Source: Puniceicoccales bacterium (GTDB taxonomy: Bacteria; Verrucomicrobiota; Verrucomicrobiia; Opitutales; UBA953). Taken from it: a stretch of DNA of 5,003 bases. A model generated the notes under the pieces. It was given only the letters and a program-made list of their open reading frames with translations, ran no database searches and was not told where the DNA came from. The number at the start of each line of letters is the position of its first letter. Position 1 is the first letter of the stretch. The DNA lies in NCBI GenBank assembly GCA_031279675.1, contig JAITIB010000022.1, positions 1 to 5,003 of the forward strand. Direction: 5' to 3'. Positions 1 through 5,003 of the stretch are shown in pieces. The translations under genes and the position numbers were made by a program.

Positions 1-18
1 CATCGCCGCTTTCGCGAA

Positions 19-56
19 GGCGATTTATCGCCGTGTGCGGAATGGACTCATTGTCC
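19..56 (+). repeat. REP-like palindromic repeat, copy A (degenerate)
   Basis: Two small hairpins lie in a row. The first has arms GGCGA (19-23) and TCGCC (28-32) around a TTTA loop. The second has arms GGAC (44-47) and GTCC (53-56) around TCATT. An 11-nt spacer containing CGGA separates them. The order (TTTA-loop hairpin, spacer with CGGA, TTCA/TCAT-type hairpin) matches the minus strand of the better-formed copy at 121-164, although the stem bases differ. An upstream TCGCC (3-7) could also pair with 19-23, giving an alternative fold. The short stems make this copy tentative; it could be chance in GC-rich DNA. Confidence 0.35.
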
Positions 57-120
57 TCGAAAAACGCCCCGTCCGAAGACGTTTCAGAAAATCCCTCCGC
101 GCCGGTTCCACTCAACGACA

Positions 121-164
121 CGGGGGATGAATCCCCCGCTCCGAAAGCGGGACTAAAGTCCCGC
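121..164 (-). repeat. REP-like palindromic repeat, copy B (two 7-bp hairpins)
   Basis: Two perfect 7-bp stems stand 8 nt apart. CGGGGGA (121-127) pairs with TCCCCCG (132-138) around TGAA, and GCGGGAC (147-153) pairs with GTCCCGC (158-164) around TAAA. The stems differ in sequence while both loops fit TRAA, which suggests that structure is conserved rather than sequence. Paired GC-rich palindromes of this sort, followed by CACTCC, resemble the REP-like intergenic repeats that are abundant in many bacterial genomes and often mobilised by RAYT-type (TnpA_REP) transposases. No such transposase is present here. As a transcript the hairpins might also stall or stabilise RNA, but no T-run follows on either strand, so they are not called as a terminator. 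Confidence 0.55.
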
Positions 165-173
165 ACTCCATAA

Positions 174-479
174 TTAGACGCCTTTTCACCAACAACAAAA
201 CCGGCGTCAAAGGCGTCGGTTTTGGCGGTGGCGTTGGGAACGGTGGCGGTCATGTGGTTTTGCGGGGGACACTCAAAAAGAATTCAGAAGGGGGAACGCA
301 AACGGTTTTTTCAAAGATATTGCGGGCGGCCCTATGGCGGAACAAACGCCGTTTGCGAAAAGCGGCTCCACAGACAGGTCTTCCACACACCCCGCCGTCG
401 TCCTCTCATAGTCTGGGTTGACGAGAAGGACGCCACTTTGGGGTTGCGGCGGTGGGGGTTATTCAAAAAGAGAATCTTC
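174..479 (+). other. Non-coding leader with several inverted repeats
   Basis: This 306-base stretch precedes the GYF_2-like gene. An open frame runs through it from 222 in the same frame as that gene, but its translation is rich in Arg, Lys and Cys, matches no family I know, and would precede a domain that normally begins the protein, so I read it as non-coding. Visible structure: GACGCCTTT (177-185) with AAAGGCGTC (209-217); CAAAACCG (196-203) with CGGTTTTG (217-224), which cannot form together with the first; CGCAAACGG (297-305) with CCGTTTGCG (349-357); and the near-palindrome CAAACG-C-CGTTTG (343-355). I see no confident sigma-70 promoter: TTGACG at 418-423 lacks a -10 box at normal spacing. 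No cobalamin or SAM riboswitch core is recognisable. Confidence 0.4.
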
Positions 480-1055
480 ATGGAAAGCTACCACTTCATT
501 GACGAAACCGGACGGCCCAAGGGGCCTGTGTCTGAGGCTGAACTCGAAAAGCTTGCGGAGGCGGCGCGCCAAAAGGGCAAGACGCTCCTCGTTGCCAAGG
601 TCGGCGACAGCAGTTGGCAGCCTTGGGGAAAGGAAGCGGCGGCCTCCCCTGCGCCGACTCCGGCGTCTTCTCCCGCGCCTGCGCAACCGCGCCGTCCGCA
701 AGCGCCCGGTGGGGTTCGCCCGCCCGCGTCCACTCCGTCCGGTGCGTCGGCGGCACCCGCCGCCGCTGCGCCCGTTTACGCGCCGGCATATGCGGGGCCG
801 ATGTATGCGCGCCCGACGCCGTGGATTGCTTTCGCCTGTTACGGGGCCGCGGCTTTGTGTTCGCTGGCGTTGGTGGCGTTGATCGTGCTGACAGTTGTCG
901 CGGCAACAACGAAGAACGCGGAAATGGCGGCGCTCACAGGCACTTCCGCGTTGTTGGCGTTGCCGGGCTGTCTGCTCTTCGTGCTCTCCTATGTGTGGAT
1001 GGGCAAGATCATCAGCCTTCTCAACGAGATTGCATCGAACACGCAACGCCGCTGA
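480..1055 (+). CDS. GYF_2 (DUF4339)-like domain protein with two C-terminal membrane helices
   Basis: The 191-residue protein has three parts. Residues 1-52 (beginning MESYHFIDETGRPKGPVS, with W46 and W49 near the end of the segment) resemble the GYF_2/DUF4339 domain, a small module thought to mediate protein contacts and often found at the N-terminus of bacterial membrane proteins. Residues 53-114 form a Pro/Ala-rich, probably disordered linker containing a Tyr-rich patch (Y100, Y104, Y109). Two hydrophobic segments follow, about 115-141 and 151-175, then a short polar tail ending in QRR. This suggests an inner-membrane protein carrying a soluble GYF_2 head, probably cytoplasmic since no signal peptide is seen. 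I chose the ATG at 480 because the domain starts there and a weak AAGAGA ribosome site lies about 6 nt upstream; the frame stays open further upstream but without family resemblance. metH begins 7 nt after its stop, suggesting one transcript. The specific function is unknown. Confidence 0.8.
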   Translation: MESYHFIDETGRPKGPVSEAELEKLAEAARQKGKTLLVAKVGDSSWQPWGKEAAASPAPTPASSPAPAQPRRPQAPGGVRPPASTPSGASAAPAAAAPVYAPAYAGPMYARPTPWIAFACYGAAALCSLALVALIVLTVVAATTKNAEMAALTGTSALLALPGCLLFVLSYVWMGKIISLLNEIASNTQRR

Positions 1056-1065
1056 GTTTTCCGTG
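1054..1065 (+). promoter_or_regulatory. Tight gene junction with a weak ribosome site and GTG start for metH
   Basis: The upstream gene ends with TGA at 1053-1055 and the metH GTG lies at 1063. The only Shine-Dalgarno-like bases are GAG at 1054-1056, overlapping the stop codon, 6 nt before the GTG. There is no ATG in this frame near the expected N-terminus, and the residues after the GTG lead into the first conserved motif (LDGALG at residues 30-35), about where E. coli MetH has LDGGMG. A weak site so close to a stop suggests that ribosomes finishing the first gene restart on metH. Confidence 0.5.
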
Positions 1066-4000
1066 AACGAGCCTGTCTCCTGCCCGCCGCTTGCGCTTTC
1101 CGCGAAAGGGGAGCGTCTTGCCGGGTTGATCCGGCGTCGCATCGTCTATCTTGACGGTGCGCTGGGCTCGTTGCTGCAGCGGCGAGGGTTTTCGGAGGAG
1201 GATTTTCGCGGCGAGCATTTTGCCGGGCATCCGTGCGCGCTCAAGGGGAACTATGATGTGCTGGTGCTCACGCAGCCGGGGGCGGTTGCGGAGGTGCACC
1301 GGATGTATCTGGATGCGGGGGCGGACATCATCCAGACGAACACGTTCAACGCCACGCGTGTTGTGCAGGCGGACTACGGGCTGGAGGCGCAGGTGCGCGC
1401 CTTGAACCTTGCCGCCGCGCGGGTGGCGCGGGAGGTGGCGTCCGCCGTTGAGGCGGCGGAGCCGGGGCGGGAGTGCTGGGTCGCGGGCGACATCGGGCCG
1501 ACGGGCAAGACGCTTTCCCTTTCGCGCGATGTGAACGATCCGGGGGCGCGCGAGATCACATTCGTGGAGCTGTGCGCGGCCTACCGGGAGCAGGTTGCCG
1601 CGTTGCTCGACGGCGGGGTGGATGTGCTGATGCTTGAGACGATTTTTGACACGCTCAATGCGAAGGCGGCGTTGTTCGCGATTGACGAGGAGTTTTGCGC
1701 GCGCGGGGAGCGTGTGCCGGTGATGATCTCCTGCACCACGGGGGACGCGTCCGGGCGTCTGCTCGCGGGGCAGACAGTCGAGGCGTTCTGGAACAGTGTG
1801 CGCCATGCGCGCCCGCTCTCCGTGGGCATCAATTGCGCGCTCGGTGCGGCGCGTCTGCGTCCCTACATCGAGGAACTTTCGGCCAAGGCGGACTGCTTTG
1901 TCTCATGCCACCCGAACGCGGGGCTGCCCGATCCGCTCTCGCCGACGGGCTTTCCGGAGGGTCCGGAGGACACGGCGCTGGCGTTGCGGGAGTTTGCCCG
2001 CGCGGGCATCGTGAACATTCTCGGCGGGTGCTGCGGGACGACGCCGGAGCACATCCGCGCCATCGCCCGCGCCACGCGCCTGCACAAGCCGCGCCGCGTG
2101 CCTGTGCTCGCGCCCGCGCTGCGCTTGGGCGGGCTGGAGGCGTTCAACAGCGAGGCGCCGGCGTTGGGGGCGGGCGCCGGGGCGTTCATCATGGTGGGGG
2201 AGCGCGCCAATGTCACCGGCTCGCCGCGGTTTCGCAAACTCGTGGTTGAGGGGAAATTTGCGGAGGCGCTCGTGATCGTGCGCCAGCAAATCGAGAGCGG
2301 CGCCGATATCATTGATGTGAACTTCGACGAGGCGTTGCTCGACGGCGCCGCGTGCATGACGCGCTTCCTGAACCTGCTTGCGGCGGAGCCCGACCTTGCG
2401 CGCGCGCCGCTCATGCTGGACAGCTCCAGGTGGGAAGTCATCGAGGCGGGGCTGCGCTGCGCGCAGGGGAAGAGCATCGTCAACTCCCTCTCCCTCAAGG
2501 AGGGCGAGGCGGTCTTTCTCGCCCGCGCCCGCCTGTGCCGCCGCCATGGCGCGGCGCTCATCGTCATGGCCTTTGACGAGGAGGGGCAGGCGACCACGCT
2601 CGAGGCGCGCGTGCGCATCTGCGAACGCGCCTACCGGCTCCTCACCGCGGACGGATTTCCCGCCGAGGACATTCTCTTCGACTGCAACGTGCTCACCGTC
2701 GGCACCGGCATCCCCGGGCACGCCGCCTACGCGGCGGATTTCATCGAGTCCGTGCGCGCACTGCGCCAACGGCTGCCCCACGCGCGATTCTCCGGAGGCG
2801 TCTCCAACGTCTCCTTCGCCTTTCGCGGCAACAACCGCCTGCGCGAGGCCATGCACGCGGCGTTCCTCCACCACGCCACCGCGGCGGGCCTCGACATGGG
2901 CATCGTCAACCCGGGCCTCCTCGAAGCTTACGACGCGGTGGACCCGCGCCTGCGCGCGCTCGTCGAGGACGTCCTCCTTAACCGCCGCGCCGACGCCACC
3001 GAACGCCTCCTTGAGGCCGCGCCGGACTTCGCCACCGGCACGCACGCGCGCGAAGCCAGGGCCGCGCCGGACGCCTGGCGCGAGGCGCCGGTGGACGAGC
3101 GGCTCGCGCACGCCCTCCTCAACGGCATCACGGAACATCTCGAAAAGGACATTCCCGAGGCGCTTGCCAAGCACGGCACGGCGCTCGCCGTCATCGAGGG
3201 CCCGCTCATGAACGGGATGCAAAACGTGGGCGTGCTCTTTGGGGCCGGGAAAATGTTCCTCCCGCAAGTGGTCAAGTCCGCCCGCGTCATGAAGCAGGCC
3301 GTCGCGCAGCTCGCCCCCCACATGGCCGCGAATCCCGGCAAGGCTCCCGCCCGCGCGCGCCCCACGGCGTTGCTCGCCACCGTAAAGGGCGACGTCCACG
3401 ACATTGGCAAAAACATCGTCGGCATCATCCTTGCCTGTAACAACTACAAGGTCATCGACCTTGGCGTAATGGTGCCGTGCGAAAAAATCCTCGCCGCCGC
3501 GCGCGCCCACAACGCGGACCTCATCGGGCTCTCGGGCCTCATCACGCCCTCGCTCGAGGAGATGATCCACGTGGCCAGTGAAATGGAGCGCCAGGGCATG
3601 AGCATCCCCCTCAACATCGGGGGCGCGACCACCTCCGCGCTGCACACCGCGCTCAAGATCGCGCCCCGCTACACCGGCCCTGTCATCCACACCGCCGACG
3701 CGTCCCTGGCCGCCAGCGCGCTCGCCCCCTTCCTCAATCCCGGCACGCGCGCCGACGCCACCGCGCGGCACCACGCCCGCCAGAACCTGTTGCGCCAGCG
3801 TCACGACCCCGCCCCTTCCCGGACGCCGGACGACGCCCCGACGACGCCCCGCGCGCCCCTCGTCCCTCTCGCCGAAGCCCGCGCGCGCGCGCCGGCGGAA
3901 ACCGCGACCCCGCCCGTCCCCCCGCAACAAACCGGCACGCAGCTGATCGAGGTTCCCGCGCACGAGCTCACGCCCCTGATTGACTGGGCGATGTTTTTCC

Positions 4001-4779
4001 ACGCCTGGAATCTTCACGGGAAAATCCCCCGCATCTTCGACCACGCCCGCCAGGGCCCCGCCGCCCGCCAGCTCCACGCCGACGCCCAGGAGCAGCTTCG
4101 CGAGCTCCTCGACACCGCCGCGCTTTGCCCGCGCGCCCTTTTCGGCATCCATCCCGTCCAACGCCACGGCGAGAGCGTCACGCTCCACGACGCCACCGCG
4201 CCCTGGAACGCCCTCGGCACCTTCCACTTCCTGCGCCAGCAAAAACTTTCCAGTGGCGCCGCCCCCGCGCGTTCCCCCGCTGATTTCATTTCCCCCACCC
4301 ACCCCGACTGGCTTGGCGCCTTCATCGTCACCGCGGGCGCCGAAGTCGAGGAGCGCGCCCGGCACTACAAAAACACCGATCCCTACAAGGCGCTCCTGAC
4401 GCAAACCCTGGCCGACCGCATCGTCGAGGCCGCCGCCACATGGCTGCACACCCTTGTGTTCACCCGCCACTGGCCGCAGCCGCCCGCGCCCAGGACGCCC
4501 GGCATACGCCCCGCGTTCGGCTATCCCATCCTCCCCGACCACAGCGAGAAAAGCACGCTCTGGCGCATCATGGACGCCGGGGCGCGCATCGGCGTCACGC
4601 TCACGGAGACTTGCATGATGCACCCCCCGTCCTCGGTTTGCGGACTCTTCTTCGCCCATCCCGGCGCGCATTACTTTGCCATCGGCCCCATTGGCGAAGA
4701 CCAGCTTGAGGATTACGCCGCGCGCAAAAACATCCCCCTTGCCAGCGCGCGCAAGTGGCTTGTCTCAAATCTCCAATAG
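1063..4779 (+). CDS. metH: Methionine synthase, cobalamin-dependent (5-methyltetrahydrofolate--homocysteine methyltransferase)
   Basis: Cytosolic enzyme that methylates homocysteine from 5-methyltetrahydrofolate through a B12 cofactor, the last step of methionine synthesis. The 1238 residues compare with 1227 in E. coli, and all modules are in order. The homocysteine domain (about 20-345) has zinc ligands C258 (INCALG) and C323/C324 (GGCCGTTP). The pterin domain (about 370-640) opens with MVGERANVTGS and has IIDVNFDE and GGVSNVSFAFRGNN. The cap (about 680-760) has GKMFLPQVVKSARVMKQAV. The B12 domain (about 765-900) has DVHDIGKN with the cobalt-ligand histidine H779, plus S824 and T828. A Pro/Ala-rich linker (about 905-962) leads to the AdoMet reactivation domain (about 965-1235), with D974, RPAFGYP (R1149, Y1154), H1160 and Y1204. 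About ten residues are missing before RPAFGYP, including the counterpart of E. coli E1128. Such enzymes need a flavodoxin-type reductant for reactivation; none is encoded here. Coding-strand composition switches from G-rich to C-rich near 2400-2550. No frameshift is seen. Confidence 0.98.
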   Translation: MNEPVSCPPLALSAKGERLAGLIRRRIVYLDGALGSLLQRRGFSEEDFRGEHFAGHPCALKGNYDVLVLTQPGAVAEVHRMYLDAGADIIQTNTFNATRVVQADYGLEAQVRALNLAAARVAREVASAVEAAEPGRECWVAGDIGPTGKTLSLSRDVNDPGAREITFVELCAAYREQVAALLDGGVDVLMLETIFDTLNAKAALFAIDEEFCARGERVPVMISCTTGDASGRLLAGQTVEAFWNSVRHARPLSVGINCALGAARLRPYIEELSAKADCFVSCHPNAGLPDPLSPTGFPEGPEDTALALREFARAGIVNILGGCCGTTPEHIRAIARATRLHKPRRVPVLAPALRLGGLEAFNSEAPALGAGAGAFIMVGERANVTGSPRFRKLVVEGKFAEALVIVRQQIESGADIIDVNFDEALLDGAACMTRFLNLLAAEPDLARAPLMLDSSRWEVIEAGLRCAQGKSIVNSLSLKEGEAVFLARARLCRRHGAALIVMAFDEEGQATTLEARVRICERAYRLLTADGFPAEDILFDCNVLTVGTGIPGHAAYAADFIESVRALRQRLPHARFSGGVSNVSFAFRGNNRLREAMHAAFLHHATAAGLDMGIVNPGLLEAYDAVDPRLRALVEDVLLNRRADATERLLEAAPDFATGTHAREARAAPDAWREAPVDERLAHALLNGITEHLEKDIPEALAKHGTALAVIEGPLMNGMQNVGVLFGAGKMFLPQVVKSARVMKQAVAQLAPHMAANPGKAPARARPTALLATVKGDVHDIGKNIVGIILACNNYKVIDLGVMVPCEKILAAARAHNADLIGLSGLITPSLEEMIHVASEMERQGMSIPLNIGGATTSALHTALKIAPRYTGPVIHTADASLAASALAPFLNPGTRADATARHHARQNLLRQRHDPAPSRTPDDAPTTPRAPLVPLAEARARAPAETATPPVPPQQTGTQLIEVPAHELTPLIDWAMFFHAWNLHGKIPRIFDHARQGPAARQLHADAQEQLRELLDTAALCPRALFGIHPVQRHGESVTLHDATAPWNALGTFHFLRQQKLSSGAAPARSPADFISPTHPDWLGAFIVTAGAEVEERARHYKNTDPYKALLTQTLADRIVEAAATWLHTLVFTRHWPQPPAPRTPGIRPAFGYPILPDHSEKSTLWRIMDAGARIGVTLTETCMMHPPSSVCGLFFAHPGAHYFAIGPIGEDQLEDYAARKNIPLASARKWLVSNLQ

Positions 4780-4880
4780 ATATGTTGAGAAACAAGCATT
4801 GCCGGGAAGCCGTGATGAGAAGGCGCAGGCTCTTAGGCATGTAAATACTTGGGCGCACGTCCAGAAACGAGAGGACGACG

Positions 4881-4897
4881 AAGCCGATGTCCGGCTT
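4881..4897. repeat. Short inverted repeat (6-bp hairpin) downstream of metH
   Basis: AAGCCG (4881-4886) pairs with CGGCTT (4892-4897) around a 5-nt loop. A weaker CGGG-AAA-CCCG hairpin (4904-4914) follows at once. Neither is followed by a T-run on the plus strand, so they are not a standard intrinsic terminator, although they lie about 100 nt past metH and could shape its transcript end. They may instead be part of the repeat unit that ends at 4956. Confidence 0.4.
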
Positions 4898-4932
4898 AGG
4901 CTCCGGGAAACCCGACGCATTGCCGCCGGAAT

Positions 4933-4956
4933 CTTCGCGTCTTTGCGTCTTCGCGT
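4933..4956. repeat. Three tandem 8-nt units CTTYGCGT
   Basis: The units are CTTCGCGT (4933-4940), CTTTGCGT (4941-4948) and CTTCGCGT (4949-4956), followed by GAGA. On the minus strand this reads as the KTQRRED-type peptide often seen in spurious small proteins, because near-identical units are scattered between genes in many bacterial genomes. That wider distribution is from general knowledge; the three units are seen directly. It is probably a fragment of a dispersed intergenic repeat. Confidence 0.6.
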
Positions 4957-5003
4957 GAGACAAAGGGTGTTCAGGTTTTCCGCACTGCCTGCGGCGCGGC
5001 GAA

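Larger units (their letters stand above)
4780..5003. other. Intergenic region downstream of metH, no gene seen
   Basis: No supported gene or clear rho-independent terminator was found in these 224 bases. A minus-strand open frame (4601-4963) begins inside the tandem repeat and runs antisense into metH; its first residues (SHAKTQRRED) are the typical translation of this kind of repeat, so I do not call it. The 9-mer GCATTGCCG occurs twice (4796-4804 and 4917-4925). Composition is less GC-rich than in metH. The right end of the window (4961-5003) shows nothing recognisable. Confidence 0.55.

Noticed and set aside
42..173. Small plus-strand open frame of 43 codons (MDSLSSKNAP...), open back to the window edge
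   Set aside because: All three plus frames are open for at least 120 nt here, and the last part of this frame simply translates the palindromic repeat at 121-164. No ribosome site or family resemblance was seen. It could be the tail of a gene entering from the left, but that cannot be supported.
418..465. Possible sigma-70 promoter with TTGACG at 418-423
   Set aside because: The hexamer 17 bp downstream is GGGTTG, and the nearest AT-rich sequence (TTATTC, 460-465) is about 36 bp away, too far for a -10 element.
272..476. Shared TCAAAAAGA motif at 273-281 and 463-471, each preceded by G-rich sequence
   Set aside because: Only 9 bases are shared, in an A-run context, and the second copy overlaps the ribosome-site area of the gene at 480. 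Chance is a sufficient explanation.
222..479. N-terminal extension of the GYF_2-like protein
   Set aside because: The frame is open, but the extension has no family resemblance, crosses several inverted repeats, and the GYF_2-like domain normally starts at the N-terminus, as it does from the ATG at 480.
895..1062. Upstream extension of metH starting at TTG 895
   Set aside because: It would overlap the upstream gene by 161 nt, and its translation does not resemble MetH. The GTG at 1063 gives the normal N-terminal length.
1903..4671. Very long minus-strand open frame (922 codons) opposite metH
   Set aside because: It lies antisense to a well-conserved metH; GC-rich codon choice keeps the opposite strand free of stops. 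The translation is Gly/Arg/Val-rich low-complexity sequence with no recognisable family.
4601..4963. Minus-strand open frame of 120 codons at the 3' end
   Set aside because: It starts within the CTTYGCGT tandem repeat, giving a typical spurious KTQRRED-type peptide, and continues antisense into the conserved end of metH.

Overview
The window is GC-rich bacterial chromosomal DNA dominated by one gene, a full-length cobalamin-dependent methionine synthase (metH, GTG start at 1063, stop at 4779). It is preceded on the same strand by a small membrane-protein gene (480-1055) with an N-terminal GYF_2/DUF4339-type domain. The GC-rich coding DNA and the flanking palindromic repeats fit a Verrucomicrobiota (Opitutales-like) or related PVC-group genome. 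This is an inference from style; nothing in the window fixes the taxon.

Layout: 1-173 holds no convincing gene. It carries two hairpin pairs that look like oppositely oriented copies of a REP-like palindromic repeat. 174-479 is a non-coding leader with several inverted repeats, two of which are mutually exclusive. 480-1055 encodes the GYF_2-like two-helix membrane protein. 1063-4779 is metH, only 7 nt downstream, so the two are probably co-transcribed and translation may be coupled. 4780-5003 is intergenic DNA with a short hairpin and an 8-nt tandem repeat (CTTYGCGT x3) of a kind often mis-translated as a peptide; no gene starts there.

Function: MetH carries out the last step of methionine synthesis, moving a methyl group from 5-methyltetrahydrofolate to homocysteine through cobalamin. 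All four modules are present with nearly all key residues. Two things are unusual. The C-terminal reactivation domain is shortened just before its RPxxGYP motif, removing the counterpart of one E. coli AdoMet-pocket glutamate. The coding strand also changes from G-rich to C-rich part-way through the gene. The upstream membrane protein has no known link to methionine metabolism.

I found no CRISPR array, transposase, RNA gene, cobalamin or SAM riboswitch, or defence-like system. I do not think the window contains an obvious new multi-gene system. The items worth a second look are the repeat pair, the structured leader, the skew switch inside metH and the altered activation domain.
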